From positions 186,001 through 250,000 of the forward strand of contig BPJP01000004.1 of the NCBI GenBank assembly GCA_026004675.1: DNA of 64,000 nt. The letters are read 5' to 3'. The first letter of the stretch is position 1. Each line of letters opens with the position of its first letter. The notes under the pieces were generated by a model that worked only from the letters and a program-made list of their open reading frames with translations, had not been told where the DNA came from and did not search any database. A program made the translations under genes and the position numbers. This stretch comes from Gemmatales bacterium (GTDB lineage Bacteria > Planctomycetota > Planctomycetia > Gemmatales > Gemmataceae). This document shows, piece by piece, positions 19,269-27,958 of the stretch.

Positions 19269-19814
19269 TCAGCCGGCACCTCGCCGCACGGCTTGGATAA
19301 GAGAGTTTACTGGTGGTCTGTCCGTCGGCTCGCTGCTTTGGTGGGCAAAGAGGAGTTGGCCATCCCGGCCAAGGACGAAATCGCCGCCGAGTTGCAGCAA
19401 ATCGTCGTCGCGATCAACCCTGCCGGGCAGCCAGCCCCGGAACATCATCTTGAGATATCGCCACAAGACGCGCGGCGCCAGCATTTCGCGCCAACTCGTC
19501 CGACCGAGGTCAAAGGCTCGATAGCCTGCCATATGCGGGTCAGAAAAAACCGGAAACGGCAGCGGGTGGGCTTCGGCAAAAGCCCGCACCCGCTCCGGTT
19601 TGGCAAAGCTGACGGCGGCGACTTCCCCGCCGAGTCGGCGTATCTCGTCATAATGCTTTGCCACCTCACCGAGGTGAGCCCGGCAAGCGACTCAGGCCAA
19701 ATGCCGCAAGAAGATCAGCAGCAACGGCCTCGGCAATGAGGCGATCGGCAATTCCGTACCGTCAGGCTTGAGCAATTTGAGATCGGCAAAGCGATCGGCG
19801 CTAGGCGTGCTCAT
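19269..19814 (-). CDS. Peroxiredoxin-like protein, probable selenoprotein (in-frame TGA at Sec41)
   Basis: Thioredoxin-fold redoxin of the PRX-like2/AhpC-TSA type, 181 residues. The ATG at 19814 overlaps the stop of the upstream antiporter gene (ATGA). Reading on in one frame gives LLLIFLRHLA, then TGA (19694-19692), then VACRAHLGEVAKHYDEI and the rest of the domain without further stops to 19269. The TGA stands exactly where this family has the first cysteine of its CxxC redox site, giving U41-V-A-C44. A stable hairpin begins three bases after the TGA (19688-19655), in the place of a bacterial SECIS. Later parts (EVAAVSFAKPERVRAFAE, PFPVFSDP, LQLGGDFVL) are typical of the family. The alternative is a base-call error or a nonsense mutation. 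Confidence 0.8.
19655..19688 (-). promoter_or_regulatory. Candidate bacterial SECIS hairpin after the in-frame TGA
   Basis: On the coding strand the three bases after TGA are followed by GCUUGCC, pairing with GGCAAAGC (one bulged A), an internal loop GGG/GU, then CUCAC-CUCG-GUGAG. The apical loop lies 18 nt after the TGA, in the usual range for SelB-recognised elements. It lies within coding sequence, as bacterial SECIS elements do. Confidence 0.6.
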
Positions 19815-20926
19815 GGGTGAAACCAGAAAACTAATGCAAAGAAAAGGTAGACGGCCAATAGCATCGCCCCTTCCAGCCAGTTGGATTCGCCATCAACCAG
19901 CGACGCCGAGGCGATCGCCGTTGCTGCGGCCAAGGCCATCAACAGAAATGGGTCGAATGTCAAAGGCATCGGCTCTGTGATCCAATAGGACGCGATAACC
20001 AGTATCGGCGTTACCAGCAAGGCCACTTGCAGGCACGATCCCATAGCGATCTGGAAGGACAACTCCATTTTGTCTTCGCGGGCAACCCAGACGGCGACCA
20101 TACCCTCGGCGGCGTTGCCCACGACCGCGACCACGATCACGCCAATGAACATATTGCTCATGGCCAAAGTGCCCGCATCCTTGAGGTGTTCGATGGCGCC
20201 GACGAACGCTTCACTCAAATAAGCGACGGCCAGCGTGGCAGCCAAAAGCACACCGGCGGCCAAACGCAGCGACCAGTCGGCCTGTTCTTCGTGCTCCCCC
20301 TTGCCCGGCATAAATAAGAAACGGTGCGTGCGCAACGAGAAAATCAGGCTGAGGACATAGAGGAGCAAAAGGATGATTGCCGCTGTCAACGAAGCATGTT
20401 GCACCATGTCGTGGGCTTGTTGCAAAGTCAAATCGGGAAAGGCCTCGGGGTTGATATGGTAGGCCAGATGGACGAGGCTGGGCACGACAAGAGCGCTGAG
20501 GACAACCCATAACATGCCGATATTCACCTGGGCGCCGGTGCGCGAGAACTTTTGCACCTGGTATTTGATGCCGCCGTAGACCATCGCCGCGCCGAGGACC
20601 AAAAGCAGATTGCCCAGTATCGAGCCGACAATGGAGCCAAGCACGATGGGAAACATGGCAGGTCCTTTGGCCAGGGCAAACAGGGCGATGATCAACTCGG
20701 TCACGTTGCCGAACGTGGCATTGAGCAGGCCGCCCCAGAGCGGACCGGCATAGATGGCGATTTCTTCCGTCGCTTTGCCGATGAGTGTCACCGTGCCGAG
20801 AATGCCTAAACCCGCGACGACGAAAAGGGGCAACCCCTCGTTGCCGGCTGCTTGCAGAAACGCGGCCACCGGAAGAAAAAGGAGCAACACCGACATCTTC
20901 GGCAAAGTGGAGAGAAACTGGTTCAT
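19811..20926 (-). CDS. cax: Ca2+/H+ antiporter, CaCA superfamily (CAX type)
   Basis: A 371-residue inner-membrane protein with about 10-11 hydrophobic segments that exchanges cytoplasmic Ca2+ (or another divalent cation) for protons. The two alpha-repeats carry the family signatures GNVTELIIALFAL (about residue 72) and GNAAEGMVAVWVA (about 268), with the ion-coordinating acidic residues present. A His/Glu-rich loop (GKGEHEEQAD) separates the halves. Its stop codon overlaps the ATG of the downstream peroxiredoxin-like gene, so the two are probably translationally coupled, which suggests a shared stress role. Confidence 0.93.
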   Translation of the reverse strand: MNQFLSTLPKMSVLLLFLPVAAFLQAAGNEGLPLFVVAGLGILGTVTLIGKATEEIAIYAGPLWGGLLNATFGNVTELIIALFALAKGPAMFPIVLGSIVGSILGNLLLVLGAAMVYGGIKYQVQKFSRTGAQVNIGMLWVVLSALVVPSLVHLAYHINPEAFPDLTLQQAHDMVQHASLTAAIILLLLYVLSLIFSLRTHRFLFMPGKGEHEEQADWSLRLAAGVLLAATLAVAYLSEAFVGAIEHLKDAGTLAMSNMFIGVIVVAVVGNAAEGMVAVWVAREDKMELSFQIAMGSCLQVALLVTPILVIASYWITEPMPLTFDPFLLMALAAATAIASASLVDGESNWLEGAMLLAVYLFFALVFWFHP

Positions 20927-21019
20927 GATATTGAAGCGAGGTCTTGATGCGTTCGTCGGTTTTGGTGCGATCTGAAAGTGATTCGCGATTCATTCGGAAA
21001 TCTTTTTTGCCGGATTGAG

Positions 21020-22105
21020 TCAGTTCTGCGTGCCGATCCAGGTTATGGAAAACCTGGCAAAGGAGATTTTTTCCGAATAAATCTTGTCTCCACGTTCGAA
21101 CAAACAGCCGACGGTCTTATCTTTGAGCACGGCTAACGAAGAATAAGCAGAGGGACCAGCGTAGAGGAGTTTCGAAGCGGGCCAGGTTTTGCCACCGTCG
21201 CGGCTTAGTCGGACCGTCAAGCGATGGCGGGTCGTTGTCGATGCCGGATTGGAAAACAAAAGGGTCATGTCGTCGTAGCGGATCAGGCTGGCCTGACAAA
21301 CCGGCTCGATGAGTACGTCCGAGTCGACGCATTCCGACCACGTCGAGCCGCCATCATGACTGGTGGCGACGGCGCGGCGTTTTTTGCCGCGATAACAGCG
21401 CATATTGAGCAACAGTGTCCCGTCGGCAAGCTCGGCAACGGCGCATTCGTTCATTTCCCAATCGGTGATGCCACCGAGTTTCCAGGTCTTCCCGTGGTCG
21501 TCCGAATAGATGACATGGGATCGACCCATAATGTTGCCTTTACCATTTTTGATGCGATGGTCGCAGGGGATGACCAGCCGGCCGCGATATTTGCCTCGGC
21601 GGAGTTGGATGCCATTGCCTGGCCCGGTGGCGTACCAGTTCCAATCGGGGCCTTTGACGCTGGCAGTAATTCGGCGCGGTTTGCTCCACGTTACGCCGTC
21701 GTCTTGGCTGGAAGTAACGAAGACGTCATTGTTGTCGCGGGTAAAGGGGAGCCAGATGACGCTGGTGTCCTGGTCGACGACGGGGCAGGGGTTGCCGATG
21801 GTGATCTTGGCGTTGCCGCCTTCTTCGTAAACGACTTCGAGTTTGCTCCAGGTTTTGCCATTGTCGCTGCTGCGTTTGAGAACCAGATCGATGTCGCCGT
21901 GGTCGCGGCGGTTGTTTTTTCGCCCTTCACAGAAGGCCAATAGCGTTCCTTTTTTGCTGACCACAAGCGCGGGAATGCGAAAGGTGTGATAGCCTTCCTT
22001 GCCGCCGACAAACACATCCACAAGATCGATCGCGCTTTTGTCGGCAGCCGCGACGGTGCCAGTGATTGCCAACATCCAGACACAACCGGCCAACATCGGC
22101 TTCAT
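21020..22105 (-). CDS. Secreted sialidase (exo-alpha-sialidase)
   Basis: Glycoside hydrolase of the sialidase/neuraminidase superfamily, releasing terminal sialic acids. The ATG at 22105 (MKPMLAGC) is chosen for AGGAG 7 nt upstream and the signal peptide that follows (VWMLAITGTVAAAD); an ATG at 22129 overlaps the previous stop. The family marks are the FRIP arginine motif (HTFRIPALVVS) and five Asp boxes: SSDNGKTW, SQDDGVTW, SDDHGKTW, SHDGGSTW and SRDGGKTW. Length 361 fits a single-domain six-bladed propeller. It follows an unknown secreted protein gene on the same strand and is probably co-transcribed. The substrate is inferred from the family only. Confidence 0.9.
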   Translation of the reverse strand: MKPMLAGCVWMLAITGTVAAADKSAIDLVDVFVGGKEGYHTFRIPALVVSKKGTLLAFCEGRKNNRRDHGDIDLVLKRSSDNGKTWSKLEVVYEEGGNAKITIGNPCPVVDQDTSVIWLPFTRDNNDVFVTSSQDDGVTWSKPRRITASVKGPDWNWYATGPGNGIQLRRGKYRGRLVIPCDHRIKNGKGNIMGRSHVIYSDDHGKTWKLGGITDWEMNECAVAELADGTLLLNMRCYRGKKRRAVATSHDGGSTWSECVDSDVLIEPVCQASLIRYDDMTLLFSNPASTTTRHRLTVRLSRDGGKTWPASKLLYAGPSAYSSLAVLKDKTVGCLFERGDKIYSEKISFARFSITWIGTQN

Positions 22106-22125
22106 CCCATCTCTCCTGGAAACGG

Positions 22126-23121
22126 TCATTTGACGAATTGGTATTCCTTGCCCTTGATCGCAATCGAGCGGACGCCTTTATAGCGGTCGTAGACCTTGTG
22201 CATGTCTTCGATCGAGTCGAAATAGCCGACGATGTAGGCGGAACCGAAGGTTTCGCCGGCTTTTACTCTTTTGCGGTGAAGTTCCTGAATGAAACAGACG
22301 TAATTGCGCTGGTGGCACCACGCTTCGCAAACCTCGCTTGGATCGAGCGTCATGCCGGCAAGCCACGGGCCTGGCTTGCCGTTTAGTTTGACCTGATAGG
22401 CGCGGATCATGCGGTCGGGAATCTTATCCGTGCGCTGGTAGAAAAATCTTTCATCCGGACCGAAGTTTTCAAAAAACTCGGATGCGGGAATCACTTTGTC
22501 GTGATAGCTGAGATAGACCTTGTTGAAGGTGTCCCCCTTTTGGTGGCGGATGTGCCCCGGCATGTCGATGCGGTAAAAGAGATCGTCGACGTCATTTACG
22601 CTGGTGATCGTTTCGCAAGAGAAGAAGTAACGGAGTTTCGGGAGAAAGAGGAGCGTCTGCTGCCAGGTGGAGCCTGCTTTGTACCCTTTGCCTGGTTTGT
22701 GAAAACGATACTTGAGGCGGACGGCAACGAAGCCTTTGCCGAGGATGATTTCAGGTTTCAACTCTTTGGCCTGGGTGCAGATTTGCGGGCCTTCGACGTA
22801 ATGTTTGGGCAGGTTGCCGTGGACCTTCGGATCCCGGCCATAGCCGTCGTCGCGCCAACCAGGCGCGAGCAGAAAATCCATGATGTGCAGGCCGAAACCG
22901 ATGTCATGTGCTTTCGTCTTTTTGTCGACAAATGTATTGCGGGCGATTCCGCTGACGTAGCCTTTCTTGCGAATCTCGGCGGAGAGGGCCTCGGTTTCAA
23001 TGCGGACGACCTCGTCGTTTTCCTTGACGACGAGCGATGGAGCTGGCTGCGCCCAGGCAGAGGGCAATACGAGAACGCAAACGAACAAAAACCCCGTCGC
23101 CGTCACGAATTGGTTCCGCAT
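22126..23121 (-). CDS. Secreted protein of unknown function upstream of sialidase
   Basis: A 331-residue protein. The ATG at 23121 begins a signal peptide (TATGFLFVCVLVLPSAWAQ) with AAGGGA upstream; in-frame codons further up overlap the ABC permease and are not conserved-looking. The mature part is beta-rich with many aromatic residues (DIGFGLHIMDFLLAPGWRDD, LPKLRYFFSCETI), which would suit a carbohydrate-active or carbohydrate-binding beta-sandwich. I cannot assign a family. Position between a sugar-type permease and a sialidase suggests a link to glycan use. Confidence 0.75.
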   Translation of the reverse strand: MRNQFVTATGFLFVCVLVLPSAWAQPAPSLVVKENDEVVRIETEALSAEIRKKGYVSGIARNTFVDKKTKAHDIGFGLHIMDFLLAPGWRDDGYGRDPKVHGNLPKHYVEGPQICTQAKELKPEIILGKGFVAVRLKYRFHKPGKGYKAGSTWQQTLLFLPKLRYFFSCETITSVNDVDDLFYRIDMPGHIRHQKGDTFNKVYLSYHDKVIPASEFFENFGPDERFFYQRTDKIPDRMIRAYQVKLNGKPGPWLAGMTLDPSEVCEAWCHQRNYVCFIQELHRKRVKAGETFGSAYIVGYFDSIEDMHKVYDRYKGVRSIAIKGKEYQFVK

Positions 23122-23225
23122 GGAAAGTTCCCTTTCAAAGGTTACACCCGGCGCTGTCAGTTTGGCGGTCCGCTTGGGGCATTGCAAGCCAAATTGGCAG
23201 GAGTCGCGTCGGCGTCGATGGGATT

Positions 23226-24254
23226 TCATTTCTGTTGCGGTTGTTGCCATTGGCTCAAGGCCGTGTTGCCGATGATGATCAAACCGATCAGGATGTAACG
23301 CATTTCGACGGGGACTTCGAAGTTGTCCACGCCGTTTTTAAGAATCTCGAGGATCAGAACACCAATGAGCGTGCCGATAACAGTGCCTTGTCCGCCGCTG
23401 AGACTGGCTCCGCCGACGACGACAGCGGCGATAACAAGCAATTCCATTTCCCGGCCCCCCTGCGGTTCGCCTGACTGCAAGCGCATAAACATCAAAACGC
23501 CGGCCCAACCGGTGAGGATACCGGCCAGGGTGTAGATTTTTAGCTTGCACTTTTCGATCGGAACGCCGCACAGTCTCGCCGCCGACTCGTTGGAGCCAAT
23601 GGCGTAGCAGTAGCGCCCCAATGCGGTATAGTGCAAGAGAACGTAGACCCCAAGAGCTAATAGCAAAAGAATCCAAAACCCGGGATTGAAAAAGTAGTCG
23701 GAATGAACGATGGCGAATTCGGAGAACCACGGAGGCCACCCTCCGGCGGGATAAGCGATTGACGTTCGCGTGATGGCAAAGGCCAAGCCGCGCGCTATGC
23801 CCATCATGCCGAGTGTGGCGACAAACGGTGCCACGTTTAATTGCGTAATGACCAATCCATTGACAAAGCCACACAACCCGCCGACGAGAATGCCCGCTGG
23901 CACCGCCAGCAGTGTCGCCTGCACCATGGAACCCGACGCTTCGAACGAACTGCGATAAATCTGCATCGTAACCACCATCACCAGCCCGACCACCGATCCA
24001 ACCGAAAGATCAATGCCGCCACTGATGATCACCATGAGCATGCCGAGGGCCAAGACGCCAAAGACAGTCGCCTCGTGGACGATACTCTGCCAATTACGCG
24101 GGCCAACAAACCGCAGAGCTTCGCGGGTTCCCCCTTTGGCCGAGATCAGCACCACAAACAAAGAAACGACCAGCACCAGGCCAAGAACCGGTCCGGAAAG
24201 GGCTGGCAAACGAAAGCGCTTGGAGATCGCCCCACTTCCAACTTCAGACATCAA
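23226..24254 (-). CDS. ABC transporter permease, ribose/monosaccharide (RbsC) type
   Basis: A 342-residue inner-membrane permease of the BPD_transp_2 family. The signature stretch is VFGVLALGMLMVIISGGIDLS followed by VGSVVGLV near residue 65, and later GTLIGVLILEILKNG. About nine hydrophobic helices are visible. Such permeases work with an ATPase (RbsA type) and a periplasmic sugar-binding protein; neither is encoded in the adjacent sequence, so partners must lie elsewhere or beyond recognition. Start is one of two consecutive ATGs at 24254/24251. Confidence 0.92.
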   Translation of the reverse strand: MMSEVGSGAISKRFRLPALSGPVLGLVLVVSLFVVLISAKGGTREALRFVGPRNWQSIVHEATVFGVLALGMLMVIISGGIDLSVGSVVGLVMVVTMQIYRSSFEASGSMVQATLLAVPAGILVGGLCGFVNGLVITQLNVAPFVATLGMMGIARGLAFAITRTSIAYPAGGWPPWFSEFAIVHSDYFFNPGFWILLLLALGVYVLLHYTALGRYCYAIGSNESAARLCGVPIEKCKLKIYTLAGILTGWAGVLMFMRLQSGEPQGGREMELLVIAAVVVGGASLSGGQGTVIGTLIGVLILEILKNGVDNFEVPVEMRYILIGLIIIGNTALSQWQQPQQK

Positions 24255-24493
24255 TCCTTCCCGTTAACTTCAAGATCCCTTTTGCCTGCAAACTAGCATA
24301 CGAACACGATGTCGGAGGGGGCAAACGAGTATCTTTCGGGCGCTTCGTGACGGGGCATTGCTCTCGTGCGCCGCCGTCCCGTCGGCTGCTGTTGTTTTTC
24401 CTTTCCCTGTTCCTGTTTCCTTTGCGGATGATGCCGAACAACGATAAAATCCTACATTACACCGCGAATCGAAAGGGGGGAGTGGTTGTGTCT

Positions 24494-25925
24494 ATGTCAT
24501 TGCAGCATCCCAGGATCACGCGCCGAACAGCCATACAGGCAGGTACGATCGGGTTGCTCGGTTTGGGCATGAATCATGTCGTCGGGTTGCGAGACCTTTC
24601 CGCCAAGCCGGCGAAAGCCAAAGCCAAGGCGGTCATTTACATCTTTTTATCCGGAGGACTAGCCCAGCACGACAGTTTCGATCCGAAGCCGGATGCCCCG
24701 GAAGAAATCCGCGGCGAGTTTTCGGCCATACAAACACGAACTCCTGGCCTTCATATTTGCGAACATCTGCCGATGCTGGCTCAGCGCAGCAACAAATGGG
24801 CACTATGCCGTTCATTGACCCATCCTTGTAATGAGCATTCCGACGGCCATCTGCTGATGTTGACTGGCCGATCGAAATTGCCCACGGGATTCGACCGCAA
24901 TAAACCGAAGCCGACCGATTGGCCCTCGATCGCATCGATTGTCAGTCAGGTGGTCAGCCCACGCAACAATCTGCCACCAGCCGCAGTTTTGCCGGAAGTT
25001 TTAATCCATCGAACGGGTCGCATCATCCCGGGACAATTCGGCGGGCTGATGGGGGCGCGGTTCGATCCCTGGTTCATCAAAGCCTCGCCCTATAATGCCC
25101 GTTCGTACGGGGCTTATCCCGAATATGGTTTCCATCACGAGCGGGGCGCTGAAAACCCCAAAAACTTGATCTTCCAGGCTCCCAATCTCAGCTTGCCTGA
25201 AGGGTTAAGCAGAAATCGGCTCGAGAATCGGCTCGGCTTGTTGGCCCAACTGGAAACACAGCAACGCGAACTGGAAAATCACGCCGAGACGGAAAGCTTC
25301 GACCGTTATCGTCAACAGGCGATCTCACTGTTGGCCGATGCGAAAGTTCGGCAAGCGTTCGATGTCACCAAGGCAGATGACAGGATTCAGGAGCGGTATG
25401 GCAAGAATTCATTCGGCTGGTCGCTCTTGATGGCTCGGCGTCTGGTTGAAGCCGGCGTCAGCCTGGTGCAGGTCAACTTGGGAAACAACGAGACTTGGGA
25501 CACGCATCAGAATGCGTTTCCAAATTTGAAGAACTTCCTTCTTCCCCCTACGGACCGAGCCGTTTCCGCATTGCTCGATGATCTCGAGGAATCGGGGCTG
25601 TTGGACCAGACGCTGATCGTTATGGCCGGCGAGTTTGGTCGGACGCCGCGAGTATTTAAGATTCCCAAAGCGAAAAAACCGGGACGGGACCACTGGGGAG
25701 CTGTGCAAACGGTTTTTTTTTGCCGGTGGCGGCGTGCGCGGTGGAACGGTCGTCGGTGCGTCCGACCGAATAGGGGGCTATCCTGCTGCCCAGCCCGAAA
25801 CTCCCGAAGCACTGGCGGCGACCATCTATCGTTCGCTTGGTTTGCCGAAAACCACCGCTTGGCGCGATCCTACGGGTCGGCCACATTTCATTTATCACGG
25901 CCAGCCGATTCAGGGGTTGCTCTAG
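24494..25925 (+). CDS. DUF1501 protein with twin-arginine signal (frameshifted at a T9 run)
   Basis: Planctomycete-abundant DUF1501 family, related to sulfatase/alkaline-phosphatase folds, of unknown function. An N-terminal Tat-like signal (TRRTAIQAGTIGLLGLG) is followed by the family motifs YIFLSGGLAQHDSFDPKPDAP, HSDGHLLMLTGR, NNETWDTHQNAF and AGEFGRTPRV. At the T9 run 25713-25721 the frame slips: with eight T the text reads QTVFFAGGGVRGGTVVGASD and goes on to ATIYRSLGLP and the stop at 25925, as in other members. The corrected length is about 476 residues. Start: ATG 24494, with GTG 24488 as an alternative nearer the G-rich ribosome-binding site. A run of nine T could also allow transcriptional slippage. 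Confidence 0.87.
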
Positions 25926-25951
25926 TTTTGACAGCTTTGCGGGGAGGTTTT

Positions 25952-26659
25952 ATGACGCAAGGGGCATTGGTACGACAACTTCGTCAGCACATGGAAAGTT
26001 GGCGAAGTGCTGGTGTGCAGTTTTTGCCACCAGGCAAGCGTCCGTTGGGAGCCGCACCATCCATAGCCGAGGGAGGTTCGTTGGAAACCCGTCGCCGGCA
26101 ACTCGAAGTCCTGGCTCAGGAAGTGGCCCAGTGCACTCGATGTCCGGAATTGGTCAAATCCCGAACGCAGACTGTGTTTGGCGTGGGGCGTCCGGGAGTG
26201 GAGCTGTGTTTTGTCGGCGAAGCACCGGGAGCCGACGAAGACGCTCAAGGTGAGCCCTTCGTAGGAGCTGCTGGCCAACTCCTCAACCGAATCATTGCCG
26301 CTTGCAAGTTACGTCGCGAGGACGTTTATATTTGTAATACCTTGAAATGTCGGCCGCCGAATAATCGTGCTCCTTTGCCTCATGAATCGGCCAATTGCCG
26401 GGATTTTTTGCAACGCCAAATAAGCTTGGTCAATCCCAAGTTTATTTGCGCTTTGGGAACGAGTGCCGCACAGAGCTTGCTACAAACGACACAATCGCTA
26501 GGGCAACTACGCGGTCGCTTCCACGATTTTCAAGGCATTCCTGTGATGGTCACCTACCACCCTGCCTATTTATTGCCCCACCGCAACCCGGGAAAAAAGA
26601 AAGACGTTTGGGAAGACATGAAAAAGCTCATGGCAGCAATGGGTCGTCCCGTCGAATAA
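25952..26659 (+). CDS. Uracil-DNA glycosylase, family 4 (Fe-S type)
   Basis: Base-excision repair enzyme that removes uracil from DNA. The ATG at 25952 has GGGGAGG 4 nt upstream. About 235 residues: a variable N-terminus (1-55), then four cysteines placed as in family 4 enzymes for a 4Fe-4S cluster (C61 and C64 in CTRCPEL, one in ICNTLKC, one in ESANC). The active-site motif [17 protein letters not shown] is present, and the C-terminal motif has the expected His (VTYHPAYLL). It lies 26 bp after the DUF1501 gene, probably in one transcript. The N-terminal extension is longer than in minimal members. Confidence 0.94.
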   Translation: MTQGALVRQLRQHMESWRSAGVQFLPPGKRPLGAAPSIAEGGSLETRRRQLEVLAQEVAQCTRCPELVKSRTQTVFGVGRPGVELCFVGEAPGADEDAQGEPFVGAAGQLLNRIIAACKLRREDVYICNTLKCRPPNNRAPLPHESANCRDFLQRQISLVNPKFICALGTSAAQSLLQTTQSLGQLRGRFHDFQGIPVMVTYHPAYLLPHRNPGKKKDVWEDMKKLMAAMGRPVE

Positions 26660-26690
26660 ACACTGGCCGTTGTTCTTCGAAAAAAACGCA

Positions 26691-27881
26691 TCAATTCTTT
26701 AACAACTGCCAGAACAGGATCGGTGCAATCAGAGCCAATAAACCATTGGCCAGCCACATGGCGACAGCAGGCGGCAATGAGCCGTCTTTGCTCAGGTTCG
26801 TGCTGCACAACATCAACGGATAGTAGAGAAAGCAAATTGGCAGAAAGCACGTTATAAAGGCGCTCAGGTAATCGCTGCGACTGAACCAAATGCCGACTGG
26901 GCAGCCGACAATCACGAAGAACAAACAGCCGAACGACAGGGCAGGCCGCATGTGGATTTCGGTGAGAAGCGCATTCAAGTCTCGCTGGCGATACTTTTGC
27001 GCTGTTTTCAGGTTTTCGATATGCTGTGGCAAATCGAAGGGCGCATTGTGCATCATCAGGCGAGCTTGTTGGACGGCGATTTCAGCGGCGCGCTTTTGGA
27101 TTTCTTGCATCAACTCCTCTTTGGCCGAAAACAATTGCTGCCAGGTCATGGCTCGAGGACGGCGGTGGCGCTTTGCCGTAAACGCCTCAGGCAGAGGAAC
27201 AGACCAGGAACGTTCTTCGAAATAGCCCCGGCTATCCCCGCCGCCATAGACCTCACCGTGGCGCATCCGGACGACGACTTCCTCTTTGGCCATATCGACG
27301 TGAAGGTACGCTTCTTTGGCATGAGCGATGATGTCGTAATTGCCTTTTTCGTCCTGACGCTTGAACAAAGCATCGACCAGTCGCCTTCCCTGAACCTGCC
27401 TGACCCACATGGCGTAATGAAAGCCAGGCTGCTTGATGCACCGGTCCTTGCGGAGGATCGCATACATGTACTCTTCGACTTCGTTCAAGAAACGTGTCCG
27501 CAACATGTAATGCGTTTCCGGAATGAGATGGTAATACATGCCCATGGTGGCGGAACTGGCAAGCAGCCCGAGCATGATCCCCGGCCAAACGACGTAAAGA
27601 ACATTTATACCAGCCGCCCGGATGGCCAGGATTTCATTGTCGTGAGCCAGTCGACCATAAACGAGGCAGGTGGCGAAAAGGGTCGTCGTGGGAATAGTGT
27701 AGGGAAGCGTGCTGGGAACCAACAGCGGAATGGCGACGAGTATCTGCGCCGGTTGCAAACCCTGTTGCGATGCCTCGGCCACGATCCCTGCCATCACCAG
27801 GATACCTGTGATCCCAAGTAGAGACAGTGAAAATATTTTTATAAGCTCGGCAAGTATCTTCCGGTGCAGAATACTCATCAT
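26691..27881 (-). CDS. LptF/LptG-type permease (YjgP/YjgQ family)
   Basis: A 396-residue inner-membrane protein with the family layout: three N-terminal helices (LSLLGITGILVMAGIVAEA, IPTTTLFATCLVYGRLA, PGIMLGLLASSATMGMYY), a long periplasmic domain (about 130-290) and three C-terminal helices ending in GLLALIAPILFWQLL. LptF/G drive extraction of lipopolysaccharide from the inner membrane with the ATPase LptB. The large AsmA-like gene lies just upstream on the same strand (about 77 bp), consistent with an outer-membrane biogenesis operon. Whether it is F or G cannot be told. Confidence 0.9.
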   Translation of the reverse strand: MMSILHRKILAELIKIFSLSLLGITGILVMAGIVAEASQQGLQPAQILVAIPLLVPSTLPYTIPTTTLFATCLVYGRLAHDNEILAIRAAGINVLYVVWPGIMLGLLASSATMGMYYHLIPETHYMLRTRFLNEVEEYMYAILRKDRCIKQPGFHYAMWVRQVQGRRLVDALFKRQDEKGNYDIIAHAKEAYLHVDMAKEEVVVRMRHGEVYGGGDSRGYFEERSWSVPLPEAFTAKRHRRPRAMTWQQLFSAKEELMQEIQKRAAEIAVQQARLMMHNAPFDLPQHIENLKTAQKYRQRDLNALLTEIHMRPALSFGCLFFVIVGCPVGIWFSRSDYLSAFITCFLPICFLYYPLMLCSTNLSKDGSLPPAVAMWLANGLLALIAPILFWQLLKN

Positions 27882-27958
27882 TCAAATTGCCTCCCCGTCC
27901 CGATGCGGCTTGCGGGGTCGAGTCTCGTTGGTTTAGTGACTGCGATTTCCTCTTCCAC

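Noticed and set aside
24347..26659. A single open frame of 770 codons fusing the DUF1501 protein to uracil-DNA glycosylase
   Set aside because: It arises only from the extra T in the T9 run. After the shift, about 70 codons have no DUF1501 features, while the other frame restores the true C-terminus and stop at 25925. The glycosylase has its own ribosome-binding site and ATG.
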